A stretch of 64,000 nt of DNA from Spirosoma sp. SC4-14 (GCF_037201965.1 NZ_CP147518.1:3403001-3467000); one strand, 5' to 3'. Positions 1-9,958 are shown, counted from the stretch's first letter. The notes: generated by a model not told the origin, from the letters alone. Numbers and translations are program-made.

Positions 1-561
1 GAACCGGTTGGATTAACCGTGTTAAAGGCTCATTTTGTGTTAAACTACCTCGCGCATTTGAAACTTATAACCACAAACCAATTCATAACAATGCTTCCCG
101 AAGAGGATATTAGCGAAAAGCCAGAAGATAAGTATGGCCGAGCATTTGACGAAACCAAGTTTCGGCAGTTCGTGGCTGATAACACCAATTTTCTGGATGA
201 TGACTACAAAGTAGGCATCTTCGCTGTGGGTGTACTGGTTCGCTTACTACTGAACATTCAACAGCGAGAGTTAGGCAACACGCCATTTGAGAAAAAGCTC
301 AAAGGTTACAACCTTAATCCTGAAACGCTGAAGACAATTTACCTCGAAACAATGGCTAAACTGGCTCAGTATCGTGATTATGGCAAGCGCTACGATTCTC
401 TAAGTCAAATTATTAGTGAGTATTTTACGCTAAATAGCCACCGACTGCCTGCTATCTCCAATAACGAACTGTCTTTCTATTTTGTGGCTGGTATAGAAAT
501 GGCCAGTCGTTTCCGAATTGAAGCCCCTCAAACGAACACAACCTCTAGCTCTAATAACTAA
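1..561 (+). CDS. cas8b: Cas8b (Csh1-type) large subunit of type I-B Cascade, C-terminal part
   Basis: The frame is open from the first base of the window, so this is the 3' end (about 186 residues) of a longer gene that starts upstream. Cas8b is the large subunit of the type I-B Cascade complex, which recognises the PAM and helps recruit Cas3. The visible part is mostly alpha-helical and polar, and ends in a Ser/Asn-rich tail. I did not recognise a diagnostic motif; the call rests mainly on position, directly upstream of cas7-cas5-cas3 with a 13-bp gap, the standard I-B gene order. A different large-subunit subfamily cannot be excluded. Confidence 0.72.
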   Translation, partial: EPVGLTVLKAHFVLNYLAHLKLITTNQFITMLPEEDISEKPEDKYGRAFDETKFRQFVADNTNFLDDDYKVGIFAVGVLVRLLLNIQQRELGNTPFEKKLKGYNLNPETLKTIYLETMAKLAQYRDYGKRYDSLSQIISEYFTLNSHRLPAISNNELSFYFVAGIEMASRFRIEAPQTNTTSSSNN

Positions 562-574
562 ACCCATGTAAGCT

Positions 575-1462
575 ATGCTCACTAAACGCACCGAAATTCT
601 GTTTCTCTACGAAATTGAAAATGCCAATCCAAACGGCGACCCCCTAAATGAAAATCGGCCTCGATACGATTCCGAAGAGAACCGTGTGTTAGTATCGGAC
701 GTGCGGCTAAAACGTACCATTCGCGATTACTGGTATGAATACAAAGGGTATAACGGCACCAACGGGAAAGATATTTTTGTACGAGAAACGACATATCAGG
801 ATGGTGATAAAACCTACGTATCGGATGGGAAACGACGGGCAAAAGCCTTTCAGGAAAGTCAGCAGACCGTACTGGATCAATGCATTGATGTTCGAACATT
901 TGGGGGCGTTTTGCCACTTGATAAAGACTCAATTACACTCGTTGGGCCTACTCAGTTTCAGATGGGTAAATCGATTAATAAAACAGATATTATTACTGAG
1001 CAGGGGACAGGTGCCTTTGCGTCAGGCGACAAAAAAGGACAAGCTACTTTTCGAACAGAATACAAAGTACCGTACGCCTTAATTGGTTTCAACGGCATCA
1101 TTAATGAGAAAGCAGCTAGTTATTCACAAATGACCGACGACGATAAGAGCTTGTTGTTAGAAGGTATATGGGAAGGTACTAAGAATCTAATATCGCGCTC
1201 CAAATTTGGGCAAACTCCCTTATTACTATTGACTGTTGACTATAACGAGCCGTATTACATTGGAGGACTACGCCAACGTCTGAAACTGATAACGGATAAA
1301 AACGAAATGCAATTACGTAGCACTGATGATTACACGCTTGATGTATCGTTTTTACTGGCTGAGTTAACAGCTCACAAAGACAAAGTTAGTAGTGTAACTG
1401 TGCGCATTGACCCTCGTTTAAAAACATCACAACCGCTCACCAACGGTCTCCTAACATTATGA
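575..1462 (+). CDS. cas7: Cas7 (Csh2-type) backbone subunit of type I-B Cascade
   Basis: This 295-aa protein is the repeated backbone subunit that coats the crRNA spacer. The N-terminus carries ENANPNGDP (about residues 15-23), the hallmark of the Cas7/Csh2/Csd2 RAMP family, followed by a region with DVRLKRTIRDY and later RTFGGVLP, both typical of this family. The length is normal for Csh2. It starts 13 bp after cas8b stops, and its stop codon overlaps the cas5 start in an ATGA, so the two are probably translationally coupled. Base composition is AT-richer than in cas6 and cas1 downstream. Confidence 0.93.
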   Translation: MLTKRTEILFLYEIENANPNGDPLNENRPRYDSEENRVLVSDVRLKRTIRDYWYEYKGYNGTNGKDIFVRETTYQDGDKTYVSDGKRRAKAFQESQQTVLDQCIDVRTFGGVLPLDKDSITLVGPTQFQMGKSINKTDIITEQGTGAFASGDKKGQATFRTEYKVPYALIGFNGIINEKAASYSQMTDDDKSLLLEGIWEGTKNLISRSKFGQTPLLLLTVDYNEPYYIGGLRQRLKLITDKNEMQLRSTDDYTLDVSFLLAELTAHKDKVSSVTVRIDPRLKTSQPLTNGLLTL

Positions 1463-2214
1463 ATGATAACCGCCTGATTGTTTTTGAGTTGTCGGGCGAA
1501 TATGGTCATTTTCGCAAATTCAACACCACAACTTCACCTCTAACGTACCCAATTCCGACTCGTACAGCCTTAACTGGAATACTTGGAGCTATTTTAGGCG
1601 TCGAGCGCGAAACGGCGGCTGGCCGTTTTCCCCATGACGTGATACCGGTTCAGGAATTATTTAGCGGTGCTAACTGCAATCTTACGGTACAACTATTAGC
1701 GCCCGTTAAAAGAGTAAATGTGGGTTTTAATCTGTTGGATACCGGTAATTCGTTTTTTGAAATTAAGAAAAGCGGACGTACTCAAATTGAGTTTGAGTTG
1801 CTAAAAAATCCGGTGTTTCGAGTTTTTGTGCGGCTTCGGGACGATGAATTAATGGATAAACTGGCTAAGCGATTATTAAATCGTAATCATCACTTTACAC
1901 CCTACTTAGGACTAAGCCAGTTCACGGCAATGATTCATAATGCGCTTGAAACACAGATTTCTATACGTAGTGCGAGCTCAGGTTATACCCCCATAAAATC
2001 GGCCGTAAATTTGTCTTTACTGAGCGCTGAACAACCGATTGAGTTTAATCAAACAGCGCATTACTACGTCGAAACGATGCCTATGGAGCTAAGTCATGAA
2101 CGTGTAGTAACTCGGTATGGAGAGATTTTGGTTGATGCTGACGGCGGGGCCGTTGCTGTGCGAGTGGATGAATGGTTTGAAACGCCTGATTTTGGCAATA
2201 TTTTATTCCTCTAA
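1459..2214 (+). CDS. cas5: Cas5 (Cas5h/Cas5b) subunit of type I-B Cascade
   Basis: A 251-aa RAMP protein that caps the 5' handle of the crRNA in Cascade. The N-terminal stretch FELSGEYGHFRKF followed by YPIPTRTALTGILGAILG (residues about 9-45) is the classical Cas5 signature. It overlaps cas7 by four bases (ATGA) and cas3 by one (TAATG), so cas7-cas5-cas3 form a tightly packed unit. Cas6 is present separately, so this Cas5 probably has no processing role. Confidence 0.93.
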   Translation: MNDNRLIVFELSGEYGHFRKFNTTTSPLTYPIPTRTALTGILGAILGVERETAAGRFPHDVIPVQELFSGANCNLTVQLLAPVKRVNVGFNLLDTGNSFFEIKKSGRTQIEFELLKNPVFRVFVRLRDDELMDKLAKRLLNRNHHFTPYLGLSQFTAMIHNALETQISIRSASSGYTPIKSAVNLSLLSAEQPIEFNQTAHYYVETMPMELSHERVVTRYGEILVDADGGAVAVRVDEWFETPDFGNILFL

Positions 2215-4622
2215 TGCTTTATTCACATCCTGATGTTCCACTGATCGATCATTTACGTCAAGTCGCTGACTCATGTCGTTATTTTTTACGGAGTCGGGTA
2301 ACAGATTTCGGTTTACCTGATGGGCTACTCTCGGATTTAGGATACCTAGCGGGCGTAACACATGATATTGCTAAAGGCACCCGTTATTTTCAGCATTATT
2401 TATTGACTGTTAATCATGAGGTTATAGGCCCCAAAGAGCATGCTCTTCTATCATCGTTACTGGCGAAACAGGTGGTTGAACAGTACCTGATGCGATTTGA
2501 ACTGACGGAAACGGATCGTCAATTATTACCCTATTTGGTTTTTACTGCTGTGAAACGACATCATGGTAACCTAAATGATTTTACAGTAGAGCTTTCTCTT
2601 GAGGCCAAAGCCGATGTTTTATCCGAACAGATAGAGGTGTTTGATGACGAAATACTTATACAGTCAATTCTTGATGAACTGTTGGGAGTCATCGATTTTC
2701 AGTTCAACTGGCAACAGTTCAAAGGCTACATTCAGCGTCGCGAATATGTTAATGAATATGGTGATTTTGAGCTGGATTTTTTTGATCTGGGTAACTATGC
2801 TGATCTATCGGGAGAGATTAAGACCAGATACTATTACTGGCATCAGCTATTTTATGGGTCATTATTACTCTCCGATAAATCAGACGTTATTCTAAAAGGT
2901 GTTCGACAAACGGAATCTGGTGGACCTTCGCTTTCATCGTTAGATACATACCGCCAAAAAAAGGGTTTTGATAGTCCCCAGACAACGCTGGATGCGCTTA
3001 AAAACCAGGCTTATCTGGAAACGCTGTCAGAGCTTGACCGAGTGTTTTCGCTTGACCAGCACTTGTATTCTATCACCTTACCTACAGGACTTGGTAAAAC
3101 TCTTACATCGCTGGCTGTTGGACTCGCTGTTCAGCAAAAATTGGGTGCGTTAACAGGTAGGCTTATTATTACGATCCCCTTTACATCTATTATTGATCAA
3201 AATTTCAGCGTCTTTCAGGATGTTTTTGAAAAGCCTTCTTCTGATGTCTTGCTCAAACATCATCATTTGGCTGAGCCTGCCTACAAAGTTGGCGATGATG
3301 TTCTGGACCAGGATAAAAGTCAGTTTCTGATCGAGACATGGCAATCAGGCATTGTCGTAACTACGTTTGTACAATTGCTGGAATCGCTATTTTCTAACGA
3401 TAAAACCAAATTACTTAAGCTGCCCAATCTAGCTAATTCAGTAATAATTCTGGATGAAATTCAGCAGATAAACTATGAATTATGGCCACTGATTCGGCAA
3501 GCATTCGTAACGCTGGGTGAACGATATAACTGCTACTTTATTCTGATGTCTGCCACGCAGCCATTAATTTTTATTCCCGGAAAAGAAATTACTGAGCTAG
3601 TCCCGCATTATCGAACGTATTTCAGAAATGAACATTTCAACCGGACTAAACTGATTAATCGCGCTCAGCAGGAAATAAGCTTTGCTGATTTTGTGCAGGA
3701 CGTAATTACGTATTGCCAAGATCAGGCCGACAAAAATGTACTGGTTATTCTGAACACAAAGCAATTCACTTTAGACTGCTTTAAAATTACCGCCGACGCT
3801 CTGGATGAGGAGACAACGGACGTGTATTACCTAACTACGCTTATTACTCCTTACGAACGTAAGCGAATCATTGATCGAATTAAAAACTACAGAGGAGCAA
3901 AGCAGCAGGTCATTATTTCCACTCAGCTAATAGAAGCTGGTGTTGATGTCTCTGTTCATACCGTTTTTCGGGCGTTGGCTCCATTAGATTCCATTATTCA
4001 GGCGGCTGGGCGAGCGAATCGTTACAACGAAAAGGAGGGAATTAGTGAAGTGTATCTATACGCAATTGCAGAGATGAAACGGGCTAGTGGTATGGTCTAT
4101 GGAGGTGACCTTTTAGTAAAAACCGCAAACGTATTGAAGTCCATAACTGAGGTTGATGAACACAGCTATCTTGAGTTAATAGAGGCTTATTTTGAAGAAG
4201 TGAAAAAGCAGGCTGATGTATTGGTTTCGCCTGAACTGACAGCCTTACAGGCACTTGAGTTTAAAAAAGTAGGGGAGTTTCAGTTTGTCGAAGAGCAAAA
4301 TACGGAGTCTGTTTACATTCAGTTAAATGAAGAAGCAGAACAACTATGGAATCAATACATAGCAATCAGTGAAAAACAGGAATTGAAACCTTACGAACGT
4401 AAGCGTGAATTTGCCCTTATAAAATCCCGATTTTACGAATATGTAGTTAACGTACCTGTTCCGCGTAATGACAAAAGTATTGTGTTTGACGGTGAAAAGA
4501 ATCATTTCTTTTACGTGTCATACTTGCAGAATCCATCTACCTGTTACTCTTACGCTCCTGATGATTTTCGGAATAATACAGGCTATATTCCCATTTTACA
4601 GCCCCTAACTGTAACTATATGA
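2214..4622 (+). CDS. cas3: Cas3 HD nuclease-helicase
   Basis: An 802-aa effector that unwinds and degrades DNA bound by Cascade. The N-terminal HD nuclease domain shows H50-D51 in THDIAK, a following EHALL histidine and a paired histidine in KRHHGN. The SF2 helicase core has Walker A PTGLGKT near residue 290, DEIQ as motif II near 413, MSATQP as motif III near 445, and motifs V/VI in STQLIEAGVD and QAAGRANR. All catalytic motifs appear intact. The start follows cas5 by TAATG, and the stop overlaps cas6 in an ATGA. Confidence 0.96.
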   Translation: MLYSHPDVPLIDHLRQVADSCRYFLRSRVTDFGLPDGLLSDLGYLAGVTHDIAKGTRYFQHYLLTVNHEVIGPKEHALLSSLLAKQVVEQYLMRFELTETDRQLLPYLVFTAVKRHHGNLNDFTVELSLEAKADVLSEQIEVFDDEILIQSILDELLGVIDFQFNWQQFKGYIQRREYVNEYGDFELDFFDLGNYADLSGEIKTRYYYWHQLFYGSLLLSDKSDVILKGVRQTESGGPSLSSLDTYRQKKGFDSPQTTLDALKNQAYLETLSELDRVFSLDQHLYSITLPTGLGKTLTSLAVGLAVQQKLGALTGRLIITIPFTSIIDQNFSVFQDVFEKPSSDVLLKHHHLAEPAYKVGDDVLDQDKSQFLIETWQSGIVVTTFVQLLESLFSNDKTKLLKLPNLANSVIILDEIQQINYELWPLIRQAFVTLGERYNCYFILMSATQPLIFIPGKEITELVPHYRTYFRNEHFNRTKLINRAQQEISFADFVQDVITYCQDQADKNVLVILNTKQFTLDCFKITADALDEETTDVYYLTTLITPYERKRIIDRIKNYRGAKQQVIISTQLIEAGVDVSVHTVFRALAPLDSIIQAAGRANRYNEKEGISEVYLYAIAEMKRASGMVYGGDLLVKTANVLKSITEVDEHSYLELIEAYFEEVKKQADVLVSPELTALQALEFKKVGEFQFVEEQNTESVYIQLNEEAEQLWNQYIAISEKQELKPYERKREFALIKSRFYEYVVNVPVPRNDKSIVFDGEKNHFFYVSYLQNPSTCYSYAPDDFRNNTGYIPILQPLTVTI

Positions 4623-5323
4623 CCACCACCCAGCCTACAACCCTCCCGTTAACGACCATTACGTTTCCTGAAATTGCGCTCCGTACCCGCGATGCGCACA
4701 AGCTCCGGGGGTATTTTGGTGAGTTCTTCAAAGAACATTCGCCGTTGCTGCATAACCATTACGACGATGGCAGGCTACGGTATGCCTATCCGCTGGTGCA
4801 GTACAAAGTCCTCGACCGGATTCCGACGCTGGTGGGGCTGGGCGAAGGCGCTACGTTGCTGGCGCAACTGTTTCTGCGGGTCCGCCAACTCGATATCGAC
4901 TGTGGCGACGGACAGGGCTACACGTTTCCGGTACTGGCCAAGCATATTCGGCATGAGCAGGCTCCCGTTGGTCCCGTTGGCGATCTGCTGACGTATCGGT
5001 TTCAGACGCTCTGGATGGCGCTCAACCAGACCAACTACCGCGAACACATGGATCTGGACGACGATGGGCGGCAGCAGCAACTTCAGCGGATTTTGCGGAA
5101 CAACATCCTGGCGTTTCTGAAATCGGCCGATGCGTTCCGGCCCGATATGGAGCGTATACTGGTGAAGCTCAACATCCGTTCGGTTACGCATACGCAGTTC
5201 AAAAACCAGTCGATGCTGGCCTTTATGGGGTCGTTCGTCACGAATGTACAACTGCCCGACGGTATCGGATTAGGTAAGTCTGTTTCGAGAGGGTTTGGGA
5301 CTATTCAACGAGTGAATGAGTGA
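4619..5323 (+). CDS. cas6: Cas6 crRNA-processing endoribonuclease
   Basis: A 234-aa protein expected to cut the repeat RNA and leave an 8-nt 5' handle (ATTGAAAC). The C-terminus has the glycine-rich loop GIGLGKSVSRGFGTI, diagnostic of Cas6. The N-terminal half (KLRGYFGEFFKEH, LRYAYPLVQYKV) matches the Cas6 branch common in Bacteroidota and Fusobacteria. The last codons (RVNE-stop) are written in the octanucleotide repeat that begins at 5310. By eye the gene is clearly richer in G+C than cas7-cas5-cas3, suggesting that the operon is a mosaic. Confidence 0.9.
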   Translation: MTTTQPTTLPLTTITFPEIALRTRDAHKLRGYFGEFFKEHSPLLHNHYDDGRLRYAYPLVQYKVLDRIPTLVGLGEGATLLAQLFLRVRQLDIDCGDGQGYTFPVLAKHIRHEQAPVGPVGDLLTYRFQTLWMALNQTNYREHMDLDDDGRQQQLQRILRNNILAFLKSADAFRPDMERILVKLNIRSVTHTQFKNQSMLAFMGSFVTNVQLPDGIGLGKSVSRGFGTIQRVNE

Positions 5324-5341
5324 ATGAGCGAATGAGTGAAT
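5310..5341 (+). repeat. Octanucleotide repeat (GAGYGAAT)x4 at the cas6 stop
   Basis: Four head-to-tail 8-bp units, GAGTGAAT three times and GAGCGAAT once. They encode the end of Cas6, contain its stop codon (5321-5323) and a GTG and an ATG in the cas1 frame. Nearly complementary to the block at 5383. Confidence 0.9.
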
Positions 5342-5382
5342 GGTTGCCACAACGGTTATTGAATGTGTTTCGCAGCTTCGTT

Positions 5383-5443
5383 CTTTCACTCTTTCGCTCT
5401 TTCACTCTTTCACTCTTTGGCTCTTTCGCTCTTTCGCTCTTTG
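5383..5443 (+). repeat. Octanucleotide repeat (CTTTCRCT)x7 before cas1
   Basis: Seven 8-bp units (mostly CTTTCACT or CTTTCGCT, one CTTTGGCT) and a partial eighth, ending 6 bp before the cas1 ATG. With one mismatch per unit it can pair with the block at 5310, giving a long imperfect hairpin between cas6 and cas1. Confidence 0.9.
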
Positions 5444-5448
5444 CACCT

Positions 5449-6468
5449 ATGCATCTCCATATCAACTCCTACGGCACCTACGTCCACGTCAAGGAAGAGT
5501 TATTCGACATTCGATTTAAGAACAGTGAGGGCGTTGTTGAACACAAACAATACGCGGCCGCGAAAGTAACGGGCATTGTGCTGGCAACGGGTTGCGCACT
5601 GAGTACCGACGCGGTGCGGCTGGCTATGCGGAACAATGTCGATATTCTGTTTGTGGAGCAGTCGGGCGATCCGATTGGGCGGGTGTGGCATTCGAAACTT
5701 GGCAGTACGACCCGTATCCGCAAAGAGCAGCTAGTGGCCAGTCTGGGGCCATCGGGCGTGATGTGGGTGAAGAAGTGGTTGCTGACCAAGATCGACAATC
5801 AACTGGCGTTCGTGAAAGGATTGAAAAAGCACCGTCCGCAACATGCTCATTTTCTGGATGATAAAGTGACCCGGATGGAAGCCCTGGGCATGTCGATTGG
5901 AACGCTGGATGCCGGGTGTGTGGCCGACATTGCCGATACGTTGCGGGGGCTGGAAGGCACAGCCGGGCGGTTGTATTTCGAGACCCTGAGCTACGTGTTG
6001 CCCGCTGAGTATCGGTTTTCGGGGCGAAGTTCTCGTCCGGCCGGTGATGCGTTCAACGCCATGCTGAACTATGCGTATGGGATGCTGTATGGGCAGGTAG
6101 AGAAGTGTCTGATTGTGGCGGGGATTGACCCGTATGTGGGTTTTATGCACCGCGACGATTACAACCAGTTGAGTATGGTGTATGACTTTATTGAGCCGTA
6201 CCGAATTTTTGCCGATGAGACGGTCTTTCGATTGTTCACGGCCAAGAAGATCAACAAGGCGCATGTCGAGGAGTTTGTCAATCGGCAGGGTGGGATAGGG
6301 GTATCGCTCAATAAGGAAGGGAAATTGCTGCTGGTTACGGCTTTCAATACGTTTATGGATGCTGATCCGGTTCGATACAATGGCCGAAACCTGACGCGTA
6401 ATCATTGCATCCAGCTTGATGCTCACCAGTTTGCACAGAAATTAAAGAGTGAAAGAGCGAAAGAGTGA
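5449..6468 (+). CDS. cas1: Cas1 integrase
   Basis: The chosen start gives 339 aa, the usual Cas1 length, beginning MHLHINSYGTYVHV. Cas1 and Cas2 insert new spacers at the leader end of the array. Metal-binding residues are visible: E169 in LEGTAGRLYF, H234 in GFMHRDDY, and D246/E249 in VYDFIEPYR. The frame stays open upstream to a GTG at 5320 that overlaps the cas6 stop (GTGA), but those 43 codons are mostly octanucleotide repeat and read as a Leu/Phe/Ser-rich string, so I treat them as leader. The last seven residues and the stop are also written in octamers. Confidence 0.94.
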   Translation: MHLHINSYGTYVHVKEELFDIRFKNSEGVVEHKQYAAAKVTGIVLATGCALSTDAVRLAMRNNVDILFVEQSGDPIGRVWHSKLGSTTRIRKEQLVASLGPSGVMWVKKWLLTKIDNQLAFVKGLKKHRPQHAHFLDDKVTRMEALGMSIGTLDAGCVADIADTLRGLEGTAGRLYFETLSYVLPAEYRFSGRSSRPAGDAFNAMLNYAYGMLYGQVEKCLIVAGIDPYVGFMHRDDYNQLSMVYDFIEPYRIFADETVFRLFTAKKINKAHVEEFVNRQGGIGVSLNKEGKLLLVTAFNTFMDADPVRYNGRNLTRNHCIQLDAHQFAQKLKSERAKE

Positions 6469-6521
6469 ATGAGCGAGTAGCTGCATTAGTCATAACTCCT
6501 TCGCTCTTTCATACTTTCGCT
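6446..6521 (+). repeat. Octanucleotide repeats between cas1 and cas2
   Basis: AGAGTGAA, AGAGCGAA, AGAGTGAA and TGAGCGAG (6446-6477) encode the end and stop of Cas1; complementary units CCTTCGCT, CTTTCATA and CTTTCGCT follow at 6498-6521, just before cas2. Same unit family as on the other side of cas1, in inverted arrangement. Confidence 0.88.
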
Positions 6522-6531
6522 TATTAAGATT

Positions 6532-6822
6532 ATGCTCGTCTGGGTTTTATACGATATTGAGAAGGATCGTAGTCGCACAAAGGCGGCTAAAGTTTGCAAG
6601 CAGGCTGGATTGTATCGGGTACAATTCTCTTGTTTTCTGGGCACATTGACATCAAACGAAAAAGATACGCTTCGGCTTAAGCTGGAAGATCTGATCGATG
6701 TTGACCGCGATAAAGTGTACATCTTTCCTATGAGTAAAGATGAGCTTCGACAAACGGATCTGCTTGGGCAGGCATTCGACAAAAATCTGGTTTCGGATGA
6801 GGTTCGCGCTTTATTTTTCTGA
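6532..6822 (+). CDS. cas2: Cas2
   Basis: A 96-aa ferredoxin-fold protein, the structural partner of Cas1 in spacer integration. The N-terminus MLVWVLYDIEKDRSRTK carries the conserved Asp after the first beta strand, and the middle (YRVQFSCFLGTL) matches the second strand region of Cas2. It lies 63 bp after cas1, across more octamer repeat sequence, and 26 bp before cas4, completing the adaptation module. Confidence 0.95.
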   Translation: MLVWVLYDIEKDRSRTKAAKVCKQAGLYRVQFSCFLGTLTSNEKDTLRLKLEDLIDVDRDKVYIFPMSKDELRQTDLLGQAFDKNLVSDEVRALFF

Positions 6823-6848
6823 CAAATGGAATCGTTCCTACTTTTTTT

Positions 6849-7421
6849 ATGACTCTCACGCCTTCGCATATCATTGAGTATTTGTTCTGCCCACGCTTCA
6901 CATATTTCGAATATGTGCTGGCGGTGCCGCAATTTGAGGAGCACAATTATAAAGTGATGAAGGGTCGACACCTGCACGACGAGCGACTGGAGCAGAACAA
7001 AAACTACCTTCGCCGACGGCTTGGCGTGGTGAATAAGTATTTGGACCAGTATTTAACGAATGATTTGATTCGCGGTCGGGTCGATGAAGTGCTTGAATTG
7101 GCCGACGGAACGATGGCACCGCTCGATTACAAGTTTGCGGAGTTTAAAAACCGGATTTACGATACCTACCGGACGCAATTATACTGTTATGCCTGGCTGA
7201 TCGAAGAAAACTTCGGGCGATCGGTGACACGTGGTTTTCTGGTCTATACACGTAGTCAGAATCGGGTGGAAGAGATTCCGATTACCGCCGAGAATAAAGC
7301 AGATGTGCAGAAAGCGGCAACGGCGATACTGGAAATAATTGACCGGAATTTCTTTCCGAAAGCGACTAAAGCTAAGGCGCGTTGCGTATCTTGCACCTAC
7401 CGAAATTTGTGTATTAAGTAA
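6849..7421 (+). CDS. cas4: Cas4 RecB-like nuclease with Fe-S cluster
   Basis: A 190-aa exonuclease that trims prespacers and helps choose PAM-proximal ends. The first cysteine is in LFCPRF near residue 14 and three more lie near the C-terminus (RCVSCTYRNLC), giving the four-cysteine cluster set. RecB nuclease motifs are GRVDEVLEL, APLDYK and QLYCYAW (QxxxY). It is the last cas gene; the CRISPR leader follows directly, and no terminator was seen before it. Confidence 0.95.
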   Translation: MTLTPSHIIEYLFCPRFTYFEYVLAVPQFEEHNYKVMKGRHLHDERLEQNKNYLRRRLGVVNKYLDQYLTNDLIRGRVDEVLELADGTMAPLDYKFAEFKNRIYDTYRTQLYCYAWLIEENFGRSVTRGFLVYTRSQNRVEEIPITAENKADVQKAATAILEIIDRNFFPKATKAKARCVSCTYRNLCIK

Positions 7422-7623
7422 GTCTGGTACGGTTCCGGGTCCGAATTTATTTTTGTTTGTGCGAAAAGTGGGTTTAATTGTCTGGTAGACTGAGTGTTAT
7501 GTTTCCGGAAAATGGAGTTGAATTGGCTGAAAAACGCTCATTGACTTATTGGATTCGATTAAAAAGAGGTGGGTTGATTTACGTGCAACCGATTATTAGA
7601 CAGGAGTTTATGCGTCTAGACGG
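7422..7623 (+). promoter_or_regulatory. CRISPR leader
   Basis: About 200 bp without a convincing gene between cas4 and the first repeat. Orientation is set by the degenerate repeat at the far end (11477) and by repeats ending in GATTGAAAC, which places the leader here. A match to the Bacteroidota -7 element TAnnTTTG (TATTTTTG) lies at 7448-7455 and could start the pre-crRNA, though no clear -33 element is visible. New spacers should be added at 7624. Confidence 0.7.
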
Positions 7624-9958
7624 CTTTCAGAGGCACTTCCACAGATAGATGGATTGAAACTACGGGTGACGACTTTAAATCTGCTTTTGACGAAGCCTTT
7701 CAGAGGCACTTCCACAGATAGATGGATTGAAACCCTATCCGGTGCCGACTACCCAAACCGACTGGATGTCTTTCAGAGGCACTTCCACAGATAGATGGAT
7801 TGAAACCCATCGGCTCGCTAGGCGGCTGCGGGCTTGCGGTTGCTTTCAGAGGCACTTCCACAGATAGATGGATTGAAACTCGTAATTCTCCGGCAAGTAC
7901 GGAAATAGAAAGGCCCTTTCAGAGGCACTTCCACAGATAGATGGATTGAAACAGGCAGAGCAATTACAGTATAAACCCATTCAGGCTTACTTTCAGAGGC
8001 ACTTCCACAGATAGATGGATTGAAACCAACCCTTCTTAACCAAAAACTAATCATACACCACAAACTTTCAGAGGCACTTCCACAGATAGATGGATTGAAA
8101 CATTACTATTGGAACGTTCAAACTGACTGGGTTTCAGTCTTTCAGAGGCACTTCCACAGATAGATGGATTGAAACGTTAGTCAGTTATTATTTTGTAAAT
8201 CCACCGCCCAACACTTTCAGAGGCACTTCCACAGATAGATGGATTGAAACAACTGCCTAAGCGAACGTGAGCAACACGAATATCTAAACTTTCAGAGGCA
8301 CTTCCACAGATAGATGGATTGAAACTACACTACACATTTGCGCGGCCCGGTCGTGAGGTAACTTTCAGAGGCACTTCCACAGATAGATGGATTGAAACGG
8401 TGTAACGCTCGATCAAATCAAGAACATGGATGCAGTCTTTCAGAGGCACTTCCACAGATAGATGGATTGAAACGTTCAGTGGCAAACCGAAAATTAACCG
8501 ACTGTACGGCTTTCAGAGGCACTTCCACAGATAGATGGATTGAAACGTGCATAGAAAAGGCCAATCGACTGGGATGGGTGGACCTTTCAGAGGCACTTCC
8601 ACAGATAGATGGATTGAAACCCATTTTCCTGTACCTCGTGGCGGCTCCATCCCAGAACTTTCAGAGGCACTTCCACAGATAGATGGATTGAAACTCTACA
8701 CTGGAAATCAGGATTTCCCTCTCACGTGGCCTTTCAGAGGCACTTCCACAGATAGATGGATTGAAACATCCCTTTACTCCATCGAAACAAATTACATCGG
8801 GCAGCTTTCAGAGGCACTTCCACAGATAGATGGATTGAAACAACTTGTTTCCGGATTAAAAATGCTTGTGGCTGATGAATCTTTCAGAGGCACTTCCACA
8901 GATAGATGGATTGAAACTGGGTATCAATGGTTTCGATTAGATTATTATGCTCTATTCTTTCAGAGGCACTTCCACAGATAGATGGATTGAAACATCATCT
9001 GGTCTTCCTGAGACCACTTGGGGGGTCTGACTTTCAGAGGCACTTCCACAGATAGATGGATTGAAACTGATTCTATTTATCAGTTGTGCAAGGGTTGGGC
9101 TGACCTTTCAGAGGCACTTCCACAGATAGATGGATTGAAACTTAATTCAGTTAATCGCTTGTGATAATGAGTATAATCCTCTTTCAGAGGCACTTCCACA
9201 GATAGATGGATTGAAACTTGTTGGTCGAACGTTCGAGAATACCGACCATGTGCCTTTCAGAGGCACTTCCACAGATAGATGGATTGAAACATGCCCAGCG
9301 CATTGCATGCTTCTTCTGTGGGAAGTTCTTTCAGAGGCACTTCCACAGATAGATGGATTGAAACTGGGTATCAATGGTTTCGATTAGATTATTATGCTCT
9401 ATTCTTTCAGAGGCACTTCCACAGATAGATGGATTGAAACTGGTATATCCCACGATTGTTCGATAGTTTAAGGTGAACTTTCAGAGGCACTTCCACAGAT
9501 AGATGGATTGAAACCCGCATTGCCGCTAATTCTGCAACCAACTCATTTTTCTTTCAGAGGCACTTCCACAGATAGATGGATTGAAACCTCAACCCACAGA
9601 CAGTCGGAAAACTGCAAACTACACTGCTTTCAGAGGCACTTCCACAGATAGATGGATTGAAACTAGCTCGAACATGCTAGACCGTCCCTGCACGACATGA
9701 AACTTTCAGAGGCACTTCCACAGATAGATGGATTGAAACACGATGCTGGCAAAGAGGTTAAAGAGGTTACCAGGCTTTCAGAGGCACTTCCACAGATAGA
9801 TGGATTGAAACTAATATTATTAACAACGGCAGGCAAGTTAATAACACCTTTCAGAGGCACTTCCACAGATAGATGGATTGAAACTTAAGTGGTACTATAT
9901 AGCCCATGCACAGGCGTACTACTTTCAGAGGCACTTCCACAGATAGATGGATTGAAAC

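Noticed and set aside
5320..5448. 43-codon N-terminal extension of Cas1 from the GTG overlapping the cas6 stop
   Set aside because: Most of it is translated octanucleotide repeat, and the ATG at 5449 gives the normal Cas1 N-terminus. It is kept as a possible coupling device, not as protein.
5731..6426. 231-codon minus-strand frame inside cas1
   Set aside because: Antisense to cas1, whose catalytic residues are visible.
7422..7623. Possible small gene or RNA between cas4 and the first repeat
   Set aside because: No convincing frame or stable structure; position and orientation fit a CRISPR leader.
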